Source: an uncultured Caulobacterales bacterium (lineage in GTDB: Bacteria; Pseudomonadota; Alphaproteobacteria; Caulobacterales; Caulobacteraceae). From it: a stretch of DNA of 53,250 nucleotides. This document shows, in pieces, positions 44,809 to 52,001 of the stretch. The translations under genes and the position numbers were made by a program. The notes under the pieces are model-generated. The model was not told the origin of the DNA. It ran no database searches and saw only the letters and a program-made list of their open reading frames with translations. The stretch lies in the NCBI GenBank assembly GCA_903858185.1, contig CAIOHT010000156.1:1-53250 (forward strand), in the 5' to 3' direction. Within the stretch, counting starts at the first letter, position 1. Each line of letters opens with the position of its first letter.

Positions 44809-45771
44809 GTGGACCTTTTGCTCAATCCTGGCGAAGACCAAGTCCAACAGGCGGTGTCCACCCTGCTGGCCGACACCTACCCGGGCGACAATGGTACGCC
44901 GCGGGCGCTTAGCCCGCAGGTTTGGTCAGCCGCCATTGATCTGGGCTGGCTGGGGATCGGTCTTGGCGAAGACGCCGGCGGCTATGGCGGCGGCGCCGTC
45001 GAAGAGGTCCTGGTGTTCCGCGAGCTCGGGCGTCACTGCGCGCCGTTGGAGATCGCCTTCGCCGCGATTGCGGCCCATGCCGCCGCGCGCCTGCGTCCCG
45101 ATCTGGCTCGGGGCGTAGTCGACGGCGCACGCCGCGTAGGCTTGGCGATCCGGATCCGGGGGTCGTCCGACGTGCTGTTGCTCGGGCCGCACGCCCCGGA
45201 CTTCGTGGTGCGCGTCGCGCAGAACGGTCTGGAGTTGCAGGAGGCCGCTGCGGTCACCGACCTCCAAGACACCTCGTGCCTTGATCCGTCTCTCAGCGCG
45301 CGTCGTGGCCGACTGGCTGATCCGCCTCTTGTCGCTGAGGACGGAAACGCTCACCAACGGGCGATCCTCATCCTGGCGGCCATCGAAAGCGGGGTTGCAG
45401 AAAAGGCGCGCGACCTGGCCTGCGAACACGCCAAGACACGCGTGCAGTTCGGCAAGGCCATCGGAAGCTTTCAAGCTGTTCGCCACACGTGCGCCGACAT
45501 GGCGCTTCGCTGCGAGGCGGCCAACGCTCAGATCCACTACGCTGCTGCGGCCTTTGCCGGAGGAACGGCCGATGGCGGAAACGAAGTATCAGCCGCCGTC
45601 TGCCTCTCAGGCGCCGCTGCGATGGAGAATGTGCGCGACGCGATTCAGATTTTTGGGGCCATCGGCGTCACCGATGAGCATCTGCTGCACCTTCTCCTGA
45701 AGCGCGCGCATGTCTTGGACGAAATCCTGGGAGGACGCGCCAGCAGGTTGGATCGCATGTTGAAGCCTTAA
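44809..45771 (+). CDS. Acyl-CoA dehydrogenase, short subunit of a third two-subunit enzyme
   Basis: 320 residues from GTG 44809. The N-terminal domain is short; the C-terminal helices have CEHAKTRVQFGKAIGSFQAV and AVCLSGAAAMENVRDAIQIF with GAIGVTDEHLLHLLLKRAHV. The start is two bases after the long-subunit stop. The operon dehydratase, long subunit and short subunit lies between the two IS6 copies, so it could have been brought in with them. Confidence 0.86.
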   Translation: MDLLLNPGEDQVQQAVSTLLADTYPGDNGTPRALSPQVWSAAIDLGWLGIGLGEDAGGYGGGAVEEVLVFRELGRHCAPLEIAFAAIAAHAAARLRPDLARGVVDGARRVGLAIRIRGSSDVLLLGPHAPDFVVRVAQNGLELQEAAAVTDLQDTSCLDPSLSARRGRLADPPLVAEDGNAHQRAILILAAIESGVAEKARDLACEHAKTRVQFGKAIGSFQAVRHTCADMALRCEAANAQIHYAAAAFAGGTADGGNEVSAAVCLSGAAAMENVRDAIQIFGAIGVTDEHLLHLLLKRAHVLDEILGGRASRLDRMLKP

Positions 45772-45880
45772 CAGGCGCTGGGTGGCGTCGCCGGCACGCC
45801 TTGGCATGACTCTGATGTGGTAGAAACAGGTGGACGACGTCCGTTTGGCGCCAGAACCGGCCCCGGAAGACAGACGTTCG

Positions 45881-46050
45881 CTAGCCGATAAAAACCTCCA
45901 TCAACTTGATCATCGCCAAAGCATCCAGCTGACAATAGCCCGATAGCTTAGCGTGCAGAGCATCACACCGCTCCGCTGTGGTCGCCGGAGCGACCGCCTC
46001 CAGATAGGCCCGCCCCGCTGCTTTGCCGTCCCCGCCATCGGACAAGCGCT
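45881..46050 (-). pseudogene. DUF2779-domain protein, C-terminal remnant
   Basis: The minus-strand frame ending at TAG 45881 reads AAGRAYLEAVAPATTAERCD and YCQLDALAMIKLMEVF, the C-terminal end of DUF2779 (RNase H-like/nuclease-associated) proteins. Only about 55 residues are recognisable. It directly precedes the esterase remnant on the same strand. Short but the pattern Y-C-x-L-D-x-L-A-M is characteristic. Confidence 0.55.
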
Positions 46051-46054
46051 TTGT

Positions 46055-46660
46055 CTAACCGGGCGGAAGCACTGGCCCGGCGAGGCCTTCGTTGCCGAAG
46101 TACCAGAAGGCGTCGGCGTCCCGGCGCACGGCGTTGATCGCTGACCAGGTGCGCAACACCCCCGGCAGCAGAGCTTTGGACGGTGTGGCCAGCGGACCAA
46201 AGCGCATGTAGTGGCCGCCGGCGCGGGTAAAGGCATGCCATTGCGGAAGGCCGGCGGCCTGGGGCGCGCCCGTCGAGGCGAACGCCACCCAGTAGTCCGA
46301 CATAACATCCGCAAGGCGGACATCTTCGGGACGGATCGGGCCTGACGGCCGGTTGTCATGCGCCTCGCCATCGCCCCAGACCGAAGCAAGCGGCCCCTTC
46401 ATGTTGTTGAAGACATAGGCGATCTCGCCGGCATGGTGGGCGCCGATCCTGTGGGTCGCCGGTCCGCCAGCGATGGGCCGCTGCGAATCCGCGCCAGGCG
46501 GGGCATGGTCGAAAAAGTAGAGATAGGCATCCTTGGATACCTGCGACATCAGGTCAGCCCATTCCATGATGTGCCAGCCGAAGGCGTCGTCACGATAGGC
46601 GTCAAAGGCGGCGGCCTGCGGATCGGCGGCCGGATAGAGCGTCAGTATGGCTTTGGCCGG
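46055..46660 (-). pseudogene. Carboxylesterase family protein, C-terminal remnant cut by an IS6 element
   Basis: About 200 residues: KAILTLYPAADPQA, YLYFFDHAPPGA, GAHHAGEIAYVFNNM (the catalytic histidine region), MSDYWVAFASTGAPQA and the C-terminal WYFGNEGLAGPVLP. The nucleophile and N-terminal half are missing; the frame begins inside the left end of the second IS6 copy (46659). It was a type-B carboxylesterase, likely secreted. It has no own start. Confidence 0.72.
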
Positions 46661-47475
46661 TTTTGTCAGGTTGACGGTAGCGGGCCGCAAAGCGCCCTAC
46701 CCGACCCTGCTGATCAGGCAGCGGCGGTGGCAGCCGCCCAAGTCTGGTGAGCGTCGGCGCGGAGGTGGCGGAGGGTCGGTCTGCGGATCAGATGGGGCTG
46801 GAGATTGAACACGTTGTAGACGGCGGCGTGGGTGGCCAAGAACTTCTGGGCTGACGCCCTGGACTTGAACTTCTGCTGCTTTCGCTCCCGCCGACGGATC
46901 GGGAGGTGGGAGTTTTCCGCCCGGTTATTTTCCCGCATCCCGCCTGGCTGATGGCGGTCCGCCAGCCCCAGATCTCGGGCCGCCGCACGATACGAAGCCA
47001 GCTTGTCGGTGATGATGGCGTCGGGCCGGACGCCCTGGTTCCTCAGCAGTTTCCGAAGCAGCCTAAGGGCTGCGCCCTTGTTGCGACGCTCCTGGACCAG
47101 CATGTCCAGGACCTCGCCTTCGTCGTCGACGGCTCGCCAGAGGAACATCCTCTTGCCCCCAATTTTGACGACCATTTCGTCCAGATGCCAACGACCGGTC
47201 GGCCGCGGCCGGGACCGACGCAGGTTGTGAGCGAACTGCCGGCCGAACTTCAGCGTCCAGCACCGGATGGTTTCGTCGCTGACCTCGACACCCCGTTGAG
47301 CGAGGAGTTCCTCGACATCTCGCAGGCTCAGGGTGAACCGGAAATACAGCCACACCGCATGCCGGATGACATCGGGCGGAAACCGATGCCGCTTGTAGGA
47401 AATCGGTCTCAACACAGCCTCCGCTTTGGCCACAAGGCCTTAGTGGAGAAGGGTTAGCGTTAGACTGACAGCACC
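46659..47475 (-). mobile_element. IS6-family element, second copy
   Basis: About 817 bp. Ends read inward are GGTTTTGTCAGGTTGACGG at the left (46659) and GGTGCTGTCAGTCTAACGC at the right (47475), about two-thirds identical. No matching 8-bp flanking duplication was seen (left flank CTTTGGCC, right flank GCCATCGC), so the flanks may have been rearranged. It interrupts or borders the esterase remnant. Confidence 0.75.
46714..47433 (-). CDS. IS6-family transposase, intact
   Basis: 239 residues from GTG 47433, or 232 from TTG 47412 (LRPISYKRHRFPPDV), which is the usual opening. Helix-turn-helix region DVEELLAQRGVEVSDETIRC, DDE catalytic residues in WHLDEMVVKIGGKRMFLWRA, IITDKLASYRAAARDLG and AENSHLPIRRRERKQQ. 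It is similar to the damaged copy at 41433 and in the same orientation, so the pair could frame a pseudo-compound transposon. Confidence 0.9.
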   Translation of the reverse strand: MAKAEAVLRPISYKRHRFPPDVIRHAVWLYFRFTLSLRDVEELLAQRGVEVSDETIRCWTLKFGRQFAHNLRRSRPRPTGRWHLDEMVVKIGGKRMFLWRAVDDEGEVLDMLVQERRNKGAALRLLRKLLRNQGVRPDAIITDKLASYRAAARDLGLADRHQPGGMRENNRAENSHLPIRRRERKQQKFKSRASAQKFLATHAAVYNVFNLQPHLIRRPTLRHLRADAHQTWAAATAAA

Positions 47476-47622
47476 GCCATCGCCCCTCGCCACAAATCTC
47501 TCTGTGGGCCGGGCGGTGTCAGAAAATCCCGTTGTATTACAGGGTTTCCCCGAACCGGCTCCGCACTGCGCTTGCCAGGAAACGGCCGATTTTCTCTCAG
47601 AATGCCCGGATAGTCTCCAGAC

Positions 47623-47650
47623 CTCCGCACCGTGGCGATTTGGTGCGGAG
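47623..47650. repeat. Inverted repeat with CTCCGCACC arms
   Basis: CTCCGCACC (47623-47631) and GGTGCGGAG (47642-47650) form a perfect 9-bp stem with a 10-base loop. A further copy GGCTCCGCAC lies at 47547-47556, inverted relative to GTGCGGAGCC at 47643-47652. Function is unknown; such repeats occur at recombination sites and as transcription-terminating hairpins. Confidence 0.5.
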
Positions 47651-47769
47651 CCAAAAACCACAAGTCTTTTCAGTTAGATAAAAGGCTGCCGAGCTGAGTG
47701 GTTTTTTGGAGCACCTCGGCAACCGGGGCCAACCCATAGCGAACTGGCGACCGGCAACACCCAGTCAGC

Positions 47770-47913
47770 CTAACGGTCCTGACCGGTCAGGACATCAACC
47801 TGCCGCAACTTGGCGACGATCTCTTCGGGCTTGTGGCGCTTCCTTGCCATCGTTCCACCCATCCAAAATGGTCCTCGGACCAACATAAGGGATGGATCAC
47901 TTCAAGGGGGTCA
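47770..47913 (-). mobile_element. IS3-family remnant (element end plus first codons of orfA)
   Basis: Reading the minus strand, TGACCCCCTTGAAGTGATCC (from 47913) is a typical IS3-family end, followed after about 40 bases by ATG 47850, MARKRHKPEEIVAKLRQVDV, the standard opening of IS3-group orfA, then LTGQDR and a stop at 47770. All the rest is absent. Confidence 0.75.
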
Positions 47914-48018
47914 GAACACCCGGACGTTGGCGCGCAGCCAGCCTGCGCCGGAAAGCTACTCTTCGGGCTGCTCGTTAGCGTCGGCAGCTACTCTGCCGCC
48001 GCAAACTAACTGCGTCAG

Positions 48019-49155
48019 TCAAGGTGCAGCAACACCTGCCGCCTTTTGCACAGCATTCACCAGCCTACGATAGGCGTCCTGGTTGTTGGTGACGCCGGCG
48101 ACCGCAATCCCGGTGTCAGGCACGTAATAGGCGACGGTGCCCCAATAGCCGCTGTGCCAATAGTAATCGCGGCCGTTTGCCCGCCCGACGAAGACGCCAA
48201 GGCGATAGCCGTCAGCGCCCTTATGCGGACCCTGCCACAACATCTCCTGCAAGGTCCCGGGGCGCTCGAACAGGCGCCCCTCGAACAGCGCTGCCGTCAG
48301 TATCGCGAGATCCTTGGCAGACATCACGAGGCCACCTCCGCCATGCAGGTCGACACTGGCGTCAAGGTCCGTGACCTCCGCATCACCGATGAACTGGCGA
48401 GCGCGCCACGGCGCACGGCGGGGCTTGTCCTCCAATACCTCCCACCAGGTCGACTGCAAGTTCAGGCGATCCAGTTGCAGTTGCGTGCGCACCGCCTTGC
48501 CCAGAGACTGGCCTGTGATCCGCTCGATGATGTCGCCAACAAGGATGTAGCCCGTGTCGGAATAGTGGAAAACCGTGCCAGGCGGACCCAGCGGCTTGCC
48601 CCACGTCACCGCCAGGCGAACCTGGTCCTCACGGGTCCAGCGCTTGGCCGGCTGCGAGAGCACCAATGTCAGATAACGCTCGTCCTGGGCATGATCATAG
48701 ATCCCGGCACTGTGACTGAGCAGGTGCCGCAACGTAATCCGGGCGGTGTCATAGCCGCCGCTCCGCATCAGCTCGTCCAGTCTTGGCGACATGAGCGGCC
48801 CGATCGCAGCGTCGAGATCGATGCGACCCTGTTCCCAGAGCCGCAAGACTGTCGCAGCCACGAACGTCTTCGTATTGCTGGCAACACGCACTGGCGTGTC
48901 GGGTCCAAGGGCTGGAGTGGCAGCCACGCCGTCCTTCCCGGCTATCGACACGGCGAACGGCGAAGCCACCCCCTTGCCCGTCACGAACAGGGCCATGGGC
49001 CGCGGGTCGGACGCAACCTCTGCCTGCAACGCGGCTCGACTAATGACTTGCGCAAACGCTGGCGCAATCAGCTGCATCGACACGCACAGGGTGATTGGGA
49101 TGGCCAAAAAAAGCCGACCGATCGAGGCGCTGAACATCTTTGCCGTCAGGTGCAT
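48019..49155 (-). CDS. Exported beta-lactamase-family serine hydrolase (class C / CubicO-like)
   Basis: About 378 residues. A signal peptide (SASIGRLFLAIPITLCVSMQ, LIAPAFAQ) leads into the serine-beta-lactamase fold: S-x-x-K in VASNTKTFVAATVLRLWEQG, the Y-S-D variant of YxN in FHYSDTGYILVGD, and HSGYWGTVAYY near the C-terminus. CubicO-like members are mostly esterases or peptidases rather than true beta-lactamases. ATG 49155 is a guess; MFSASIGRLF from 49137 is also possible. It is divergent from the two exported esterases, across a 370-base gap. Confidence 0.8.
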   Translation of the reverse strand: MHLTAKMFSASIGRLFLAIPITLCVSMQLIAPAFAQVISRAALQAEVASDPRPMALFVTGKGVASPFAVSIAGKDGVAATPALGPDTPVRVASNTKTFVAATVLRLWEQGRIDLDAAIGPLMSPRLDELMRSGGYDTARITLRHLLSHSAGIYDHAQDERYLTLVLSQPAKRWTREDQVRLAVTWGKPLGPPGTVFHYSDTGYILVGDIIERITGQSLGKAVRTQLQLDRLNLQSTWWEVLEDKPRRAPWRARQFIGDAEVTDLDASVDLHGGGGLVMSAKDLAILTAALFEGRLFERPGTLQEMLWQGPHKGADGYRLGVFVGRANGRDYYWHSGYWGTVAYYVPDTGIAVAGVTNNQDAYRRLVNAVQKAAGVAAP

Positions 49156-49191
49156 AGCGCCGTCATAGGCGTCGCAGGACACCACTGTCAC

Positions 49192-49527
49192 TAGAGGACG
49201 CGTCTGCTCTCGGCGCTTTGGCGGTTTTTTCCTGGTCTGCCCATTCGGCCAACAATCTGCCGTTCAAGGATCCCAAACAGGACGCCTCATGAATGAGGAG
49301 ATGAAACAAACGCCAGAGACGGCGCGCATTTGGCCTGCCCCCGATGGGTGATCCAGTTTCGATGTTAGCGCACGGCGGACTCTGATGCAGAGGTTGGCGC
49401 ACGCTCGCCCATGGCGCCATGCCACGCCCGCAGCGCTACCTACTGCTCGGCCAAAACGACCGGCGACGGAAATCGCCGACGGTTCGGTTTGAATGTAGCC
49501 TGATCAACTATCCCGAGGTCCAGCCTG
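49192..49527. other. 336-base divergent intergenic region
   Basis: Between the two outward-facing exported hydrolases. It contains a 20-codon open frame at about 49300 (MNEEMKQTPETARIWPAPDG) with no recognisable homology or strong ribosome binding site, and no clear palindrome. It presumably holds both promoters. Confidence 0.4.
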
Positions 49528-50481
49528 ATGAACCGACGAAGCCACCTTATGGGCTTGGGCGTCTCACTCGTTGGCCTTGCCGCAGGGAGCGCCGCACAGG
49601 GAAGACCGGCTCAATCGCCCGGACGGACGCCTCCCCTAACACCGCTTCAGTGGGTGACGCCGAGGGTCGAAGGTCCCGGCCTGTCCTTCCACACATTCCA
49701 GAGCCAGGCTGCGGGCACCGTGGTCAGCTTTCACATATATGCGCCTCCAGCCTATGTCGCCGATCCGGACCGCCGGTTCCCCGTAGTCTACTGGCTGCAC
49801 GGCTCCGGAGGCGGAGCCTCCGGCATCTCCCGCCTGTCTTCACTGGTTGACGAGGCCGTCGCGACCGGCCGGGTGCAGCCCTTCCTCCTGGTGTTCGTCA
49901 ACGGCCTGCGGATGGGGATGTACGTTGACTGGGCCAATGGTCGGGCACCCCTTGAGACCGTCATCGTCCAGGAACTCCGTCCCCACGTCGATGCAAACTG
50001 GCGCACGATAGCAACCCGCGATGGACGATTGCTCGATGGCTTCAGCATGGGCGGCTACGGGGCCGGGCGCTTCGGGTTCCGTTACCCCGAACTGTTCCGC
50101 AGTGTGTCCATGATGGGCGCCGGGCCTATGCAGGAGACGCTGGAAAGGACGCCACGCGCCAGTAGGGTTCAGGCGGAAGACCTCCTCAGGGACGTCTATG
50201 GCGGCGGCCAGGACCGCTTTCGGTCGGTAAGCCCGCGCCGGTATGCGGCACAGAACGCAGCCACCCTTGCCCGGGACTCTCGCCTGCGTCTGGTCATTGG
50301 AGACCGGGACGAAACCCTGGAGAATAACCGGGACTTCCACGAGCACCTGACCCGGCTAGGCATCCCCCACGACTGGATCGTCCTGCCCGGCGTCGGTCAC
50401 GACCCGATGGGCGTTTTGACCGCCCTCGGCGACCGGCATTGGGCCTTCTACCGGGACGCCTTTGCAGCGGCGGGCAGCTGA
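49528..50481 (+). CDS. Exported alpha/beta-hydrolase (esterase D / feruloyl-esterase-like)
   Basis: 317 residues. The N-terminus (MNRRSHLMGLGVSLVGLAAG, then SAAQ) has a twin-arginine-like or Sec signal. Oxyanion and catalytic residues: VYWLHGSGGGASG, the nucleophile in GFSMGGYGAGRFG, the aspartate in VIGDRDETLENN and the histidine in PGVGHDPMG. Members cleave ester bonds of feruloyl or acetylated sugars and of S-formylglutathione. It is followed by another exported hydrolase gene after 87 bases. Confidence 0.83.
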   Translation: MNRRSHLMGLGVSLVGLAAGSAAQGRPAQSPGRTPPLTPLQWVTPRVEGPGLSFHTFQSQAAGTVVSFHIYAPPAYVADPDRRFPVVYWLHGSGGGASGISRLSSLVDEAVATGRVQPFLLVFVNGLRMGMYVDWANGRAPLETVIVQELRPHVDANWRTIATRDGRLLDGFSMGGYGAGRFGFRYPELFRSVSMMGAGPMQETLERTPRASRVQAEDLLRDVYGGGQDRFRSVSPRRYAAQNAATLARDSRLRLVIGDRDETLENNRDFHEHLTRLGIPHDWIVLPGVGHDPMGVLTALGDRHWAFYRDAFAAAGS

Positions 50482-50568
50482 CGCGAGCTCAGTTCCAAGT
50501 CTGATCAGATGCCAGCATCCCTTCGATCCGCATCAATCCCTTAGTCCCCGTCCAGCAAGGAATCTGAC

Positions 50569-51471
50569 ATGCTTCTCGCTCGCGCTCTGTTGCTGCTGTT
50601 GGCGTTCGTATTGCTGAGCCCTTCCGCCTGGGCCCAGGAAACGCGGGATATCCAGATACTCGTCGACGGGACTCCGCGACGCGCGTTGCTGGTCAATAAC
50701 TTTGGGCCAGGTCAGGCGGTTCCGGTCGTTATCGTCCTGCATGGCGGTATGGGCAGTGCAGAGGCTCAACGAGAGAGAACGGGTTTTGACAGGCTCGCCG
50801 TCACTGAGGGCTTCACCGTGGTTTACGCGGAAGGCACCGAAATTGTGCCGGGTCGACACGCTTGGAACACCGGCTTCCTCATGCGCCGACAGGTCGGACT
50901 GGCGAACGACATTGCCTACCTGGACACACTGATTGACCTCCTGATCCGCGATCACAGCGCCGACCCCCGCAGGATTTTCATGACCGGGGGTTCCAACGGG
51001 GCCATGATGACCCTCGTCTATGCAACCCAGCGCGCCGAGCGCCTCGCAGCTATCGCGCCCGTAGTCGGCGCCATGTTCAGTTTCGAGATGAAACCCAGCG
51101 GACCGCTTCCGATCATGCTCATCAATGGAGCGCAGGACAATGAGGTGCCGATCGAAGGCGGTTTCAGCAGAAACCCTCTGGTGTCCCGCGCACAGTCAGC
51201 GCCTTACATGCCGCTGGAAGATACCGTCGAGTTTTGGGTCGGGGCCAATCGTTCACAAACGCCGCCGTTCATTACGACAACAGGAACCGTGACAACCTCC
51301 GTCTACGCCCCGACGCCCAATGGCGCCGTCACGATCTCTGTGGTTGACCAGATTGGCGGACACGGCTGGCCAGGCACGAGCCCAGTGCGCGGGACCAGCA
51401 ACCCCATCCAGTCCTTTGACGGCGCAGAGCGTGTATGGGAGTTTTTCAAAACACAGTCTCGGGCCCCCTGA
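50569..51471 (+). CDS. Exported polyhydroxybutyrate-depolymerase-like esterase (LpqC type)
   Basis: 300 residues. Signal peptide MLLARALLLLLAFVLLSPSA then WAQ. Motifs VIVLHGGMGSAE, the lipase-type nucleophile TGGSNGAMMTLVYATQ, aspartate in INGAQDNEVPIEGG and histidine in IGGHGWPGTSPVRG. AAGGA precedes the ATG by eight bases. Secreted members of this family hydrolyse hydroxyalkanoate or feruloyl esters. Together with the neighbouring serine hydrolases it would form an extracellular ester-degrading set. Confidence 0.83.
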   Translation: MLLARALLLLLAFVLLSPSAWAQETRDIQILVDGTPRRALLVNNFGPGQAVPVVIVLHGGMGSAEAQRERTGFDRLAVTEGFTVVYAEGTEIVPGRHAWNTGFLMRRQVGLANDIAYLDTLIDLLIRDHSADPRRIFMTGGSNGAMMTLVYATQRAERLAAIAPVVGAMFSFEMKPSGPLPIMLINGAQDNEVPIEGGFSRNPLVSRAQSAPYMPLEDTVEFWVGANRSQTPPFITTTGTVTTSVYAPTPNGAVTISVVDQIGGHGWPGTSPVRGTSNPIQSFDGAERVWEFFKTQSRAP

Positions 51472-51611
51472 TCGACGGTGACGACAGGTTGACCGGACCA
51501 GGTCGTTTGCCGCGCCGGACTTACGAAATCAGTCAACCGCCGCCGCCCAAACGGAAGGCGCGTCGGCTCGGAAGCGCCGAATTGTAGATCCGTCGCTGAC
51601 CGACGCGAACC

Positions 51612-52001
51612 CTACGCCCCCAGCGCCGCCCGCTGCTCCGCCCACACGACCGGGAACCCCGTCAGCAGCACGACCATCGTCAGACCGGCCGGCTGTCGCC
51701 CCTCCATGATCGCCTCGACGATCTCGGGGGCCAGGAGCGTCAGCCGCAGCACCCGGCCCACGTAGGTCGAGTTGATCTTCTCGGCCGCAGCGACCTCCTC
51801 GATGGAGGCATGGACCCCGGTCTCGATCAGCTTTCGCCACCGGAACGCCCGGGCGACGGCTTTGATGATTGTATTGTCGACCCGCGGCCTGGGGGCGGCC
51901 CAGATCGGCCCACCGCCATCGGGGGCGAGGATCAGCTTGCGGCCTCCGCGCTTGCGGATCTGCATGGGGATGCGAACCGTGAAGGTGTCGGTGGCGCTCA
52001 T
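51612..52001 (-). CDS. Small protein accompanying a serine recombinase, possible ParB/KorB-like helix-turn-helix
   Basis: 129 residues. Its ATG overlaps the stop of the recombinase (ATGA at 51998-52001), so they are translationally coupled. The middle reads AVARAFRWRKLIETGVHASI, then EEVAAAEKINSTYVGRVLRL, a helix-turn-helix-like stretch similar to KorB/ParB DNA-binding segments, followed by TLLAPEIVEAIMEGRQP. Small proteins of this type frequently follow large serine recombinases in alphaproteobacterial islands, but I know of no assigned function. It may help direct the recombinase. Confidence 0.7.
   Translation of the reverse strand: MSATDTFTVRIPMQIRKRGGRKLILAPDGGGPIWAAPRPRVDNTIIKAVARAFRWRKLIETGVHASIEEVAAAEKINSTYVGRVLRLTLLAPEIVEAIMEGRQPAGLTMVVLLTGFPVVWAEQRAALGA

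Larger units (their letters stand above)
47476..48018. other. 543-base stretch with repeats and an IS3-family remnant, no intact gene
   Basis: Contains the hairpin at 47623-47650, the repeat pair described there, and the IS3-like remnant at 47770-47913. Past 47913 the sequence leads into the 3' end of the beta-lactamase-like gene. The part 47476-47660 shows clear inverted repeats that suggest a past end of a mobile element or recombination site. Confidence 0.5.

Noticed and set aside
46651-47483. 8-bp target duplication around the second IS6 copy
   Set aside because: The flanks CTTTGGCC and GCCATCGC do not match, so no duplication can be claimed.
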